Both the position numbers and the translations under genes were made by a program. Positions 44,611 to 53,631 of a stretch of 64,000 nucleotides of DNA are shown one piece after another (position 1 is the first letter of the stretch; every line of letters starts with the position of its first letter). The notes under the pieces are model-generated. The model saw only the letters and a list, made by a program, of their open reading frames with translations, had not been told where the DNA came from and searched no databases. The DNA is from Catellatospora sp. TT07R-123 (GTDB lineage: Bacteria; Actinomycetota; Actinomycetes; Mycobacteriales; Micromonosporaceae): positions 930,001 to 994,000 of the forward strand of contig NZ_BNEM01000002.1 in NCBI RefSeq assembly GCF_018327705.1. Direction: 5' to 3'.

Positions 44611-47172
44611 TCAGTGGAGGTCGCCCGGATCGTCGTCGGGCTCGGACGCGTCCGGGCTGGGCGGATCGCTGGCGTCCTGCGCCCCGGCCGGTGACGGCGG
44701 CGGCTGATCGTCATCCTGGTCGTCCGGGCAGAGCAGGTCGACGACGCAGCCGGGCGGCGACGCCTTGCTCGGGGACGGGCTGGGCGAGGGCTCGACGCCG
44801 TCGCCGACGTCCTTGGTCTCGCCGAGCTTGCCGCCGGTGCCGTTGGCCAGCGGTTCCGGCGCCAGCTTCATGTCGGCGTGGGCGGTGTTCATGAAGCCCT
44901 GCCAGATGTCGGCGGGCAGGCCGACGCTGAGGATGTTGCCGCCGCCGCGCGCCTTGGGCAGGTAGATCGGGTCGGAGGCGTTCTTGACGTTGCCGACCCA
45001 GATCGCCGCCGCGATCTGCGGCGTGTAACCGACGGTCCAGGCGTGGGCGTTGCCGCCCTCGACGGCCCGGCTCTCCCAGGTGCCGGTCTTCGCGGCGGCC
45101 TGGCGGCCGGTGACCGGGTGGTAGTAGTACGCCGGCATCTGCTTGAGCACGCCGGTGACCTCGTCGGCGACCTCGGTCCGGATACGCCGCTCGCCCGTGA
45201 CGACCTCGCCGCTGTTGGGGACGAGGTGGTACTGCCCGGTCTTCTCGTCTTTCTTCTCCACTTTCATCACGAAGTGGGGCTTGTGGTAGATGCCCCGGTC
45301 GGCGAAGGTGGCCATGCCGGAGGCGTGGTCCAGCACCGTGATCGGGTACTGCCCGAAGCCGACCTGGTAGTCGAACGAGGCGCGGCTGATGTCGGTGCCG
45401 GGTTCGTCGAGGTGGCGGGCCTTGCCGTCGATCAGGGCCCACATGGTGTCGATGCCCGCCGCGTGCGCCATGGAGACGACCTTGTCCGGGCCGATCTTCT
45501 TGGCGATCTTGAAGAAGGGCACGTTGAGCGACATCTTCGTGACCTCCTCCAGGGTGCACTTCCGCTTACACTTGATCTTGCCCTGCGAGCGGCCCGCGTT
45601 CTCCACCTCGTACGGGCAGGCCTGGTACTTGTCGCAGTTCTTGCCCTTGCCCTCCGCCACGATCGGGGTCGGGTCCCAGGTGGACTTGAGCGAGATGCCC
45701 GCGTCGATCGCCGCCGCCAGCGTGTACACCTTGAACGACGACGCGGGCGGGTGGCCGCCGTCCTCCCAGATCGTGCCCTCGTTCGTCTTCCCGGCGTAGT
45801 CGATGCCCGTGCCGTCGGCACCGCCGTAGTAGGCCAGCACCCGCCCGTTGCGCGGGTCGATGGCGACCCCGGCCGCGATCACGTTCTTCGGGTACCCGGC
45901 GATCTTCGTACCCTTGCGGTCGACCGCCTTGACCACGTCGTTGTCGCAGCGGCGCTTGTCGCCCTTGCCGGTGCACGTCTCCTTCCACTCGTACGTGCGG
46001 AACAGCTGCGCCTCCAGCGCCTTCTGCGCCCGGGAGTCGATCGTCGTCGTGATCCGGTACCCGCTGTTGCGCCAGTCCTGGATGCCCCAGGCGGCGAGCT
46101 CGCGCTCGACGTACTTCGTGATCACGAAACCGGTGCCGGTGCCCTGGATCCCGGTCTCCCCCGAGCTCGCCGTGTACTTGCGCAGCGACTTCTCCGGATA
46201 CATCATCGCGGCCCGCTGCTTCGGGTCCAGCTTGCCCATCTCGACCATGTTGTCGAGCACGTAACCCCAGCGGCTGCGGGCGGCGTCCGGGTTGAAGTGC
46301 GGGTCGTAGCCCTTCGAGCCGTCGCCGTCGTTGGGCTCCGGCTGCCTGAGCACCGCCCCGAGCACCGCCGCCTCCTCGACCGTGAGCTGCCCGGCGGGCT
46401 TGCCGAAGTAAGCCTTCGCGGCCGCGCCGACCCCGGTGGAGGCCCGCCCGAACCACACCGTGTTGACGTAGTACCCGAGGATCTCGTCCTTGGTGTGCTC
46501 CTGCTCCAGGCGCCGCGCCATCACCGCCTCGCGCAGCTTGCGGGCGTAGCTGACCTCCAGGTCCTTGGCGGCGTTGCGGGCGTACTGCTGCGTGATGGTC
46601 GACGCGCCCTGCGTCTCGCCGCCGGTCAGGTTGTTCCAGGCCGCGCGGGCCACGCCCCACAGGTCGATGCCGCTGTGGGTGAAGAAGTTCTTGTCCTCGC
46701 CCGCGATCAGCGCGGATTTCACCTGGTCGGACAGCGACGACATGGCGACGATCTCGCGGTTCTCCCCGCCGAGCTTGGCGATGCGCGCGCCGTCGGAGGA
46801 GTAGACGAACGTGTTCTCGGCCGCGCTGAAGTCGGCGGGCTCGGGCACCGAGTCGTAGAAGTAGGCGACACCGATCATGCCCGCACCGGCGATCAGGATC
46901 AGCACCGCGACCCCCGCCAGCAGCAGGCTGCGCCACCTGCGCCCACGGCCCTTGCCCCGCCCCGGGCGCACCCCGGCGCCGGGCGGGGCCTTGCCCGCGT
47001 CACGCCCGTCCGGGCGCATGGCGGCCGCGGGCACGCTGGCGCGACCGACGGCGCGCGTACCCGCCTCCCCGGCGCTCGCGGCGCCGCCGCTGCCGTTCTC
47101 CCCCTCGGGCGGCTGGTGGCCGTCCGGGTCCGGCGGGACCCGGCGCGACCGGGGCGTGGGACGTGAGGACAT
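44611..47172 (-). CDS. Class A penicillin-binding protein (GT51 plus transpeptidase)
   Basis: An 853-residue bifunctional peptidoglycan synthase. A basic Pro-rich cytoplasmic tail precedes one membrane helix (SLLLAGVAVLILIAGAGMIG, about 86-110). The GT51 domain (about 130-310) has GEDKNFFTHSGID with the catalytic Glu, GASTITQQYARNA and EAVMARRLEQ. The transpeptidase domain has SSFK (about 477-480, nucleophile Ser), SLN (about 548) and KTGTWE (about 695), all intact. Two Cys pairs near 525-545 (CDKYQAC, CKRKC) are unusual and could form disulfides outside the cell. The C-terminal tail is Pro/Ser/Asp-rich. It polymerises and cross-links cell-wall glycan. It is divergent, across 265 bp, from the membrane-fused sigma factor, a context suggestive of envelope-stress control. 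Confidence 0.92.
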   Translation of the reverse strand: MSSRPTPRSRRVPPDPDGHQPPEGENGSGGAASAGEAGTRAVGRASVPAAAMRPDGRDAGKAPPGAGVRPGRGKGRGRRWRSLLLAGVAVLILIAGAGMIGVAYFYDSVPEPADFSAAENTFVYSSDGARIAKLGGENREIVAMSSLSDQVKSALIAGEDKNFFTHSGIDLWGVARAAWNNLTGGETQGASTITQQYARNAAKDLEVSYARKLREAVMARRLEQEHTKDEILGYYVNTVWFGRASTGVGAAAKAYFGKPAGQLTVEEAAVLGAVLRQPEPNDGDGSKGYDPHFNPDAARSRWGYVLDNMVEMGKLDPKQRAAMMYPEKSLRKYTASSGETGIQGTGTGFVITKYVERELAAWGIQDWRNSGYRITTTIDSRAQKALEAQLFRTYEWKETCTGKGDKRRCDNDVVKAVDRKGTKIAGYPKNVIAAGVAIDPRNGRVLAYYGGADGTGIDYAGKTNEGTIWEDGGHPPASSFKVYTLAAAIDAGISLKSTWDPTPIVAEGKGKNCDKYQACPYEVENAGRSQGKIKCKRKCTLEEVTKMSLNVPFFKIAKKIGPDKVVSMAHAAGIDTMWALIDGKARHLDEPGTDISRASFDYQVGFGQYPITVLDHASGMATFADRGIYHKPHFVMKVEKKDEKTGQYHLVPNSGEVVTGERRIRTEVADEVTGVLKQMPAYYYHPVTGRQAAAKTGTWESRAVEGGNAHAWTVGYTPQIAAAIWVGNVKNASDPIYLPKARGGGNILSVGLPADIWQGFMNTAHADMKLAPEPLANGTGGKLGETKDVGDGVEPSPSPSPSKASPPGCVVDLLCPDDQDDDQPPPSPAGAQDASDPPSPDASEPDDDPGDLH

Positions 47173-47437
47173 CGGTCACCACCATTCCCGTCGAGTGGCA
47201 CACGGCATCCGCACCACGGCCGAACCCCCGGGGGAGGCGGTGCGCGGGCCGCGCGCGCAACCGTCTGTGATCATTTCTGCTTCGCTTTCCGCCCTGAGTT
47301 GCTTTACTTTGCACCTTTCTAACGACCGACTCCGGATAACCGCTCCGCCGGTACGATGCGCATCCGGCGCCACCGCGGCCGCGATGTGCCCCAACCTCCC
47401 GCCGGGCGGCTGCGTATTGGTGGTGGAGGTTGATCAC

Positions 47438-49048
47438 GTGAACAGGTATGAGGGCTTTCAGGAGTTCGTGGTGGCGCGCGGTGGCGCGCTGTCCCGCACG
47501 GCGTTCCTGCTGACCGGCGAGCATCACGCGGCCGAGGATCTGGTGCAGTCCGCGCTGGCCAAGGCCGCGACCCGGTGGCGGCAGATCCGCGACGGCGGCC
47601 AGCCAGAGGCCTACGTGCGGCGCATCATGATCAATGAGCAGATCTCGTGGTGGCGGCGCCGTCCGGCCCGCCCGGTCGCGGAGGTCCCCGACCGGCCAGG
47701 CCCCGATCACGGGCAGCGGGTACTGGACCGGATCATGCTCGACCAAGCCTTGGACCGGCTGACCCCGCGCCAGCGCGCGACAGTCGTGCTGCGCTTCTAC
47801 GAGGACCTGTCCGAAGCTGACACCGCCTCGGTCATCGGCTGCTCCGTCGGCGCGGTCAAACGCAACACCCATGACGCCCTGAACCGGCTGCGCGAAGCCC
47901 TGCCCATGCTGGCCGAGCACGCCGGGCAGTACGCCGACGCCGGTGCCGCCGTGACCACGGCGAAGCGGCGCCGGACCGGCCGGATCGCCGTCACCGCGGC
48001 GCTGGCACTGCTGCTGGCCGCCGGCGGATACGCCGTGTTCGGCAGCCGCCTGACCAGATTCGAACCAGCCCCGCCGGCCGCCTCGCCGTCAGCGTTCCCG
48101 TCGCCGTACCCGCCCTCGGCGCCGGTCACCCTGCCCTCCAGCCTCGCCGACCGCAGCTCCACCGCCCAGCCGCTGCCCGAGGACCGGGGCGTCGGGCGGG
48201 CGACGCTGCTGCTGGACGCGCTCGACCGCCGCGACGGCTACCTCGTGGGCGCCGACGGCACCTGGTGGCGGCGCCCACAGACCAAGCCGGGCGTCTACCA
48301 GCTGTCGCCCGACGGCCGCTGGCTGGCCCGCCGCGACGAGACGCAGGTCGTGGTGCGCGACCTGGTCGGCACGGCGCAGCACACACTGCCACGCGCCGAC
48401 GAGGTCTGGTGGGCCCCCGCCAGCGGCTGGCTGTACGGCACGACCGTCGACGGCCCCGCCTGGCTGGCTTCGCTGACCGACTGGTCACCGCACGAGGTCG
48501 ACCCGGTGACCGCACGCTCGTTCCTCGCCGTCACCGATGCGGGCGAGCTGCTGTGCACCGCCGAGGGCACCAGCAGGACGCGGGTCCCGCTGCGTCTGGT
48601 CTCCCCGGCCACCGGAGCCGAGCACGAGCTCGCCGTCGACCTGACCGGGCAGCTGGGCACGGACGAGAAGCTGGCCCAGGTGAGCATCACCAACGTAGCG
48701 GGCGGCATCCTCACCCCCGTCGTCGTGGCGGCGGACGGTGTCGCCGCGGTCGAGTTCTACCGGCACGAGCCCGGCAACGAGACGGTCTCCATCGCCAGTG
48801 GAGTGATCCAGTTCTCCCTGGCCGACGGACGCGTCCTGCGCCGCGTCGACCTGGTCGGCCAGGACGGGCGGCAGGGGCAGCTGCTGTGCTTCCGAGGCGG
48901 CGAACTGCTCTGGACCGACAAGCTGACCCTGCGGGGCGTGACAGCCGGGGCGGTCACCTCGCACACGATCCTGGAGCTGAAGCTTCCGCGCTGGATCCAC
49001 CACCCGGCCGGCTGCCCTGCCGGCGCACTCCCGAACCAGCTCCAGTGA
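47438..49048 (+). CDS. SigE-family ECF sigma factor fused to membrane anchor and extracytoplasmic domain
   Basis: A 536-residue fusion. Residues 1-160 are an ECF sigma factor of the actinobacterial SigE type: region 2 (FVVARGGALSRTAFLLTGEH, DLVQSALAKAATRW) and region 4 (LDRLTPRQRATVVLRFYEDL, then VIGCSVGAVKRNTHDALNRLRE). A single membrane helix (IAVTAALALLLAAGGYAVF, about 181-203) follows. The remaining 330 residues lie outside the membrane, start with a Pro/Ser linker, and look like a beta-propeller (repeated strand-turn units such as YQLSPDGRWLARRDE). Sensing and transcription would thus be in one chain; release presumably needs proteolysis. GGAGG lies 7 nt before GTG 47438. It is divergent from the penicillin-binding protein gene. 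Confidence 0.85.
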   Translation: MNRYEGFQEFVVARGGALSRTAFLLTGEHHAAEDLVQSALAKAATRWRQIRDGGQPEAYVRRIMINEQISWWRRRPARPVAEVPDRPGPDHGQRVLDRIMLDQALDRLTPRQRATVVLRFYEDLSEADTASVIGCSVGAVKRNTHDALNRLREALPMLAEHAGQYADAGAAVTTAKRRRTGRIAVTAALALLLAAGGYAVFGSRLTRFEPAPPAASPSAFPSPYPPSAPVTLPSSLADRSSTAQPLPEDRGVGRATLLLDALDRRDGYLVGADGTWWRRPQTKPGVYQLSPDGRWLARRDETQVVVRDLVGTAQHTLPRADEVWWAPASGWLYGTTVDGPAWLASLTDWSPHEVDPVTARSFLAVTDAGELLCTAEGTSRTRVPLRLVSPATGAEHELAVDLTGQLGTDEKLAQVSITNVAGGILTPVVVAADGVAAVEFYRHEPGNETVSIASGVIQFSLADGRVLRRVDLVGQDGRQGQLLCFRGGELLWTDKLTLRGVTAGAVTSHTILELKLPRWIHHPAGCPAGALPNQLQ

Positions 49049-49093
49049 CGTAGCGCCGCTGCACCGGCTCAGCCGCGCGTCGCGGCCCTCGGA

Positions 49094-49153
49094 CGGCGAG
49101 ATCTTGTGCGTTTTCTGCTGCTGGAGCGACGGAAAACGCACAAGATCTCGCCG
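49094..49153. repeat. Long perfect inverted repeat, REP-like
   Basis: Two perfect 22-bp arms (49094-49115, beginning CGGCGAGATCTTGTGCG, and 49132-49153) flank a 16-nt loop. It lies in the gap between the sigma-fusion stop and the convergent unknown gene and would terminate both. Length and A+T-rich ends suggest a dispersed REP-type element rather than a plain terminator. Confidence 0.75.
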
Positions 49154-49279
49154 GATCGGGCAGTGCGGGGCAGGTAGCGGCGCGGCGGCCCGGGCGGGAC
49201 GGGCTGTCGCGCACGACGGGTGACCGGCCCGGGAGCGGATGCTCCCGGGCCGGTTCGCGTCTGGTGCCCGCCGGGCGGC

Positions 49280-49780
49280 TCACAGGGTGATCGTGGTCCG
49301 CTCGTGGTTCTCGTCGAGCAGGGTCGCGGTCAGCTCGGTGAGCAGCTGCAGGCGCTCCATGCCCGCCGCGTCGAACCAGGTCTCGGGGAAGCCGGTGTCG
49401 ACCCCTTCGAGCAGCACCGCCACCACGACGGTCTCCTCCCGGGTGTCGGGATCGGTCATCGGCAGCAGCGCGCCGCTGGCCAGGTCGTCCTGCTCTCCGT
49501 TGAACAGCAGCCGCGCGAAGGTCGGGTATTCGGCGGCGAGCCGGCGTCCCTGCTCCTCGGTCGCCCCGGACACGTCGTCGAGCAGCACGTCGATCTCGTC
49601 GTCGAGATTGGCGACGAACGCCACCTGCCGGGGACCGTACGGGACCGCGTACATGACCAGGCAGCTGTCGTCGAGCCGCATCTCCAGCTCGACGTAGTCG
49701 TCGGTGGCCCGCATCCCGAAGGCGCCGTCGGTCAGGTCGTGCAGGCCGGGGTCCCGGCTCTCCTGGATGAAGAAGCGCAC
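49280..49780 (-). CDS. Acidic conserved-looking protein of unknown function
   Basis: A 166-residue soluble, strongly acidic protein (many Asp/Glu, for example LDDEIDVLLDDVSG). It starts at GTG 49780 with AGGAGAC upstream. A mixed alpha/beta pattern is visible, with no signal peptide, membrane segment or catalytic motif that I recognise. No operon partner: it is monocistronic between a REP-like repeat and the divergent ssu-like operon. I do not recognise the family. Confidence 0.65.
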   Translation of the reverse strand: MRFFIQESRDPGLHDLTDGAFGMRATDDYVELEMRLDDSCLVMYAVPYGPRQVAFVANLDDEIDVLLDDVSGATEEQGRRLAAEYPTFARLLFNGEQDDLASGALLPMTDPDTREETVVVAVLLEGVDTGFPETWFDAAGMERLQLLTELTATLLDENHERTTITL

Positions 49781-49878
49781 GCCGTCTCCTGACTGTTGGG
49801 TCGGTCAGTCTTCCGATGCAGGGTAGCGGGTGCGCAGACCCGCCCTCAGCCCGCATGGCAGCGCCATTCCCATAATTC

Positions 49879-49893
49879 CTATCGGGTTGATAG
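49879..49893. promoter_or_regulatory. Inverted repeat CTATCGGGTTGATAG upstream of sulfonate operon
   Basis: CTATC and GATAG form a perfect dyad with a 5-nt spacer in an A+T-rich patch 54 bp before the substrate-binding protein gene. It probably binds a sulfur-responsive repressor or overlaps the promoter. No regulator gene is in the operon. Confidence 0.5.
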
Positions 49894-49946
49894 TGTATGG
49901 CCGTCACCGGCGACGACACGACCGCTGCCACCCCAGGAGAACACCC

Positions 49947-50909
49947 ATGACCGTCCTGCCCCGACTGTCCCGCCGCACCCTGCTGGCCGCGCTGGCCGCA
50001 GCGCCGCTGTCGGCGACCCTCACCGCCTGCGGCGAGGACGAACCGGCCGCCGGCGGGCAGCCGCTGCGCATCGGCTACCAGCGCTTCGGCGGGCTCAGCC
50101 TCGTCAAGGCCCGCAACGCCGCCGACCCGAAGGCGACGTGGTCGCTGTTCGAGAGCGGACCCGCGCTGACCGAGGGCCTGAAGGCCAGGTCGATCGACCT
50201 CGGCCAGACCGGCGAGGCCCCGCCGATCTTCGCCGCCGCCGGGAAGATCGACTTCAAGATCATCGGCACCTCGGCACCGGTACCGAAGGGCGAGGCGGTC
50301 CTGGTCAAGAAGGCCAAGGGCTTCGCCTCGTTCGCCGACCTCAAGGGCAGGTCCGTGGCCCTGAACAAGGGGTCCAACGTCAACTGGCTGCTGGTCAAGC
50401 TGCTGGAGAAGCACCACCTGACCCTGAAGGACATCGAGGTCAAGTACCTCAAGCCCGCCGACGCCCGGCCCGCCTTCGACAGCGACCAGGTCGACGCGTG
50501 GATCATCTGGGACCCGTACTTCGCACTGGCCGAGCAGCCCGGCGTCGCGGTCCTGGAGGACGCCACCGGGCTCGCCTCCAACCGCGAATACCTGCTGGCG
50601 GACCCGGCCGCCCTCGACCAGAAGGCCGACCGGCTGGCCGATTTCATCCGGCAGTACCGCACCGTCACCGACTGGGGCATCGCCCACCCCGACGAGCGTG
50701 CCGCCGCGCTCGCCCCGGAACTGAAGATCCCGCTCGACGTCACCACCCGCGCTCTGTCCCGCAGCGCCCAGCCCCTCGCCGCGATCACCCCCGAGATCGG
50801 CGACGAGCTGCAGGCCATCGCGGACGGATTCGCGGCGCTCCAGCTCATCCCGGAGAAGATCGACATCAAGTCGCGCATCGACTCCCGCTTCAACGAGGTG
50901 CTCCAGTGA
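49947..50909 (+). CDS. ssuA: Sulfonate ABC transporter substrate-binding lipoprotein
   Basis: A 320-residue SsuA/NrtA-like binding protein. The N-terminus has a twin-arginine motif (SRRTLL) and a lipobox LTAC with lipidated Cys28, so it is anchored outside the membrane. The binding fold shows LRIGYQRFGGLSLVK, DLGQTGEAPPIFAAA, KGRSVALNKGSN and DAWIIWDPYFA, as in aliphatic-sulfonate binders. CAGGAG precedes the ATG. The next three genes (permease, ATPase, SsuD-like monooxygenase) complete a sulfonate utilisation operon used for sulfur scavenging. Confidence 0.88.
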   Translation: MTVLPRLSRRTLLAALAAAPLSATLTACGEDEPAAGGQPLRIGYQRFGGLSLVKARNAADPKATWSLFESGPALTEGLKARSIDLGQTGEAPPIFAAAGKIDFKIIGTSAPVPKGEAVLVKKAKGFASFADLKGRSVALNKGSNVNWLLVKLLEKHHLTLKDIEVKYLKPADARPAFDSDQVDAWIIWDPYFALAEQPGVAVLEDATGLASNREYLLADPAALDQKADRLADFIRQYRTVTDWGIAHPDERAAALAPELKIPLDVTTRALSRSAQPLAAITPEIGDELQAIADGFAALQLIPEKIDIKSRIDSRFNEVLQ

Positions 50910-51748
50910 CAGCCGCCGCGGCGGCGGCCCCCGCCGCCGCCGCGGCCACCGACGACGACACCCGGCCGGCCGCGCCGCGACCCCGCGACCGCGTACGCCG
51001 CTGGCAGCGCGCCCTCACCCCGCTCGCGCTGGTGACCGCATGGGAGATCGCCGCCCGCACCGGCTACCTGTCCCCGGACAAACTCCCCGCGCCCAGCGAC
51101 GTCCTGCGCACCGGATGGCGGCTGGCCGCCGACGGCACCCTGGGCGAACACCTGCTCGACTCCTTGCAGCGGGCCGCGATCGGCCTGCTCGCCGGCGGCC
51201 TGCTCGCCCTCGCCCTCGGCGCCGCCGCAGGGCTGCTGCGGCTGGGCGACGACCTGGTCGACCCGCCCGTGCAGATGGCTCGCATGCTGCCCCACCTCGC
51301 CCTGGTGCCGCTACTGATCATCTGGGTCGGCATCGGCGAGGAACTGAAGATCACCCTCGTCGCGCTCGGCAGCTTCTTCCCCATCTACTTCAACACGTAC
51401 GCGGGCATCCGCGACATCGACGAGCGGCTCGTCGAGGCCGCCCGGACCTGCGGGCTCGGCCAGCTCGCCCGGCTGCGCCACGTGGTGCTGCCCGGCGCCC
51501 TGCCGTCGCTGTTCCTCGGACTGCGCCTGGCCATCGGCGCGGCCTGGCTCAGCCTGGTCGTCGGCGAGCAGGTCAACGCCCAGTCCGGCATCGGCTTCCT
51601 GATGATGGAGGCCCGCGAGTTCATGCAGACCGACGTGGTGCTGGTCGGCCTGTTCGTGTACGCGCTGCTGGGACTGCTGTCCGACCTGCTGCTGCGGATC
51701 GCGGAACGGAGGGCCCTGGCGTGGCGTCGCGGACTGAAGGCGAGCTGA
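50906..51748 (+). CDS. ssuC: Sulfonate ABC transporter permease
   Basis: A 280-residue inner-membrane permease of the SsuC/TauC type. After an Ala-rich N-terminus there are about six hydrophobic segments and the EAA loop (DERLVEAARTCGLGQLARLRHVVLPGALPSL) that docks the ATPase. The GTG start overlaps the ssuA stop (GTGA), which shows translational coupling. Confidence 0.9.
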   Translation: MTAAAAAAPAAAAATDDDTRPAAPRPRDRVRRWQRALTPLALVTAWEIAARTGYLSPDKLPAPSDVLRTGWRLAADGTLGEHLLDSLQRAAIGLLAGGLLALALGAAAGLLRLGDDLVDPPVQMARMLPHLALVPLLIIWVGIGEELKITLVALGSFFPIYFNTYAGIRDIDERLVEAARTCGLGQLARLRHVVLPGALPSLFLGLRLAIGAAWLSLVVGEQVNAQSGIGFLMMEAREFMQTDVVLVGLFVYALLGLLSDLLLRIAERRALAWRRGLKAS

Positions 51749-52440
51749 CCCCCGTGCTGACCGCCGAGGGCGTGCGGCGCTCGTTCGGCGGCACCGTCGT
51801 GCTGGCCGGAGCGGACCTGTCCATCGCACCCGGCGAGGTCGTGGCGCTGCTCGGCGGCAGCGGCTCGGGCAAGAGCACGCTGCTGCGCGTGCTGGCCGGG
51901 CTCGACCCCGACGCCACCGGCACGGTCCGGCGGCCGCCGCACCTGGCCGTGGTGTTCCAGGAGCACCGGCTGCTCCCCTGGAAGCGGGTCGCCGACAACG
52001 TCGCGCTCGGCCTGTCCGGCCCCGGCGTACGCGCCCGCGCCGACGCCGCGCTGGCAGAGGTCGGCCTGCACGGCCGCGGCGCCGCCTGGCCCGCCGAGCT
52101 GTCCGGCGGGCAGGCGCAGCGGGTCGCGGTCGCCCGCGCCCTGGTCCGCGAACCGCAGCTGCTGCTGCTCGACGAGCCGTTCGGGGCACTGGACGCGCTC
52201 ACCCGGCTGCGCATGCAGCAGCTGTTCCTGCGGCTGCACCGCCAGCACGGCTTCGCGGCACTGCTGGTCACCCACGACGTCGAGGAGGCGCTGCTGCTGG
52301 CCGACCGGACCGTCGTGCTGGACGGCGGGCGCCTGGTCGAGGACCGGGCCGTCGAGCTGGCCCACCCCCGTACGCCCGACGACCCGGCCTTCGGCAGCCT
52401 GCGCCGGCGCCTGCTGGCGCGGCTCGGGGTCTCGGCCTGA
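51721..52440 (+). CDS. ssuB: Sulfonate ABC transporter ATP-binding protein
   Basis: A 239-residue ATPase: Walker A GGSGSGKST, Q-loop VVFQEHRLLPW, signature LSGGQAQRVAVARAL, Walker B LLLLDEPFGALD and switch His in VTHDVEEA. GTG 51721 is chosen because GGAGG lies 8 nt upstream; the start overlaps the permease gene by 28 bp. GTG 51754 is an alternative. It powers uptake by the SsuA/C complex. Confidence 0.9.
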   Translation: MASRTEGELTPVLTAEGVRRSFGGTVVLAGADLSIAPGEVVALLGGSGSGKSTLLRVLAGLDPDATGTVRRPPHLAVVFQEHRLLPWKRVADNVALGLSGPGVRARADAALAEVGLHGRGAAWPAELSGGQAQRVAVARALVREPQLLLLDEPFGALDALTRLRMQQLFLRLHRQHGFAALLVTHDVEEALLLADRTVVLDGGRLVEDRAVELAHPRTPDDPAFGSLRRRLLARLGVSA

Positions 52441-52474
52441 CCCCCGCACCCACCCGAGCGAGAGAAGCGACTCG

Positions 52475-53629
52475 ATGAGCCTCACCTTCCACTGGTTCCT
52501 GCCCACGTACGGCGACAGCCGCTTCATCGTCGGCGGCGGCCACGGGCTGCCCGCGGGCGTCGCGACCGGAGCCCGCCCGGCGACCCTGGCCTACCTGGGC
52601 CAGATCGCCCGCACCGCCGAGCAGCTCGGCTTCGTCGGCGCGCTCACCCCGACCGGCGCCTGGTGCGAGGACGCCTGGCTGTCCACCGCGATGCTGACCG
52701 AGGTGACCGAGCGGCTGAAGTTCCTGGTCGCATTCCGGCCCGGCCTGCTGTCGCCGACCCTGGCCGCGCAGATGGCCGCCACGTTCCAGCGGCACTCCGG
52801 CGGGCGGCTGCTGCTCAACGTGGTCACCGGCGGCGAGGCGCACGAGCAGCGCGCCTACGGCGACTTCCTGGACAAGGACGACCGCTACGCCCGCGCCGAC
52901 GAGTTCCTCCACGTCGTACGGTCGCTGTGGCGCGGCGGCAGCACCGACTTCGACGGCCGCCACGTACGCGTGGAGGGCGCGACGATCCCGCGGGTGCCCG
53001 ACCCGGTCCCGCCGGTCTACTTCGGCGGCTCCTCCGCGGCGGCCGGCCCCGTCGCCGCCCGGCACGCCGACGTCTACCTGACCTGGGGCGAACCGCCCAC
53101 GGACGTGGCCGCCAAGCTCGCCTGGATCGGCAAGCTCGCCGCCGAGGCCGGGCGCGAGCTGCGCTACGGCATCCGGCTGCACGTCATCACCCGCGACACC
53201 GCCGAGGAGGCCTGGGCGCAGGCGGGCAAGCTGCTGGCGGGCATCACCGACACCGACATCGAACGGGTGCAGACCGGCCTGGCCCGCAGCGAGTCCGAGG
53301 GCCAGCGGCGGATGCTGGCGCTGCACGGCGGCAGCCGCCACCGGCTGGAGGTCGCCCCGAACCTGTGGGCCGGGGTCGGCCTGGTGCGCGGCGGCGCGGG
53401 CACCGCCCTGGTCGGCAGCCACACCGAGGTCGCCGACCGTATCGCCGAATACGCCGAGCTCGGGATCAGCGAGTTCATCCTGTCCGGGCACCCGCACGTG
53501 GAGGAGGCGTACTGGTTCGGCGAGGGCGTGCTGCCGCTGCTGCGGGCCCGGGGCCTGTGGCGGCACCCGGCCGGGGACGGCGCCGCCGAGACGCCCGACG
53601 TCCCGTTCGCCGCGAACGGGACCCGCTGA
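52475..53629 (+). CDS. ssuD: FMNH2-dependent alkanesulfonate monooxygenase
   Basis: A 384-residue luciferase-like monooxygenase close to the usual SsuD length. Motifs include FHWFLPTYGDSR, EQLGFVGALTPTG, VAFRPGLLSPTLAAQMAAT, LLLNVVTGG, KDDRYARADEFL and VYFGGSS. It splits C-S bonds of alkanesulfonates to release sulfite using reduced FMN. No flavin reductase (SsuE) gene is present in the operon, so FMNH2 must come from elsewhere. Located 34 bp after ssuB. Confidence 0.92.
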   Translation: MSLTFHWFLPTYGDSRFIVGGGHGLPAGVATGARPATLAYLGQIARTAEQLGFVGALTPTGAWCEDAWLSTAMLTEVTERLKFLVAFRPGLLSPTLAAQMAATFQRHSGGRLLLNVVTGGEAHEQRAYGDFLDKDDRYARADEFLHVVRSLWRGGSTDFDGRHVRVEGATIPRVPDPVPPVYFGGSSAAAGPVAARHADVYLTWGEPPTDVAAKLAWIGKLAAEAGRELRYGIRLHVITRDTAEEAWAQAGKLLAGITDTDIERVQTGLARSESEGQRRMLALHGGSRHRLEVAPNLWAGVGLVRGGAGTALVGSHTEVADRIAEYAELGISEFILSGHPHVEEAYWFGEGVLPLLRARGLWRHPAGDGAAETPDVPFAANGTR

Positions 53630-53631
53630 CG

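Noticed and set aside
44878-47166. 762-residue plus-strand ORF opposite the PBP gene
   Set aside because: No recognisable domain; the PBP motifs SxxK, SxN and KTG are all on the minus strand.
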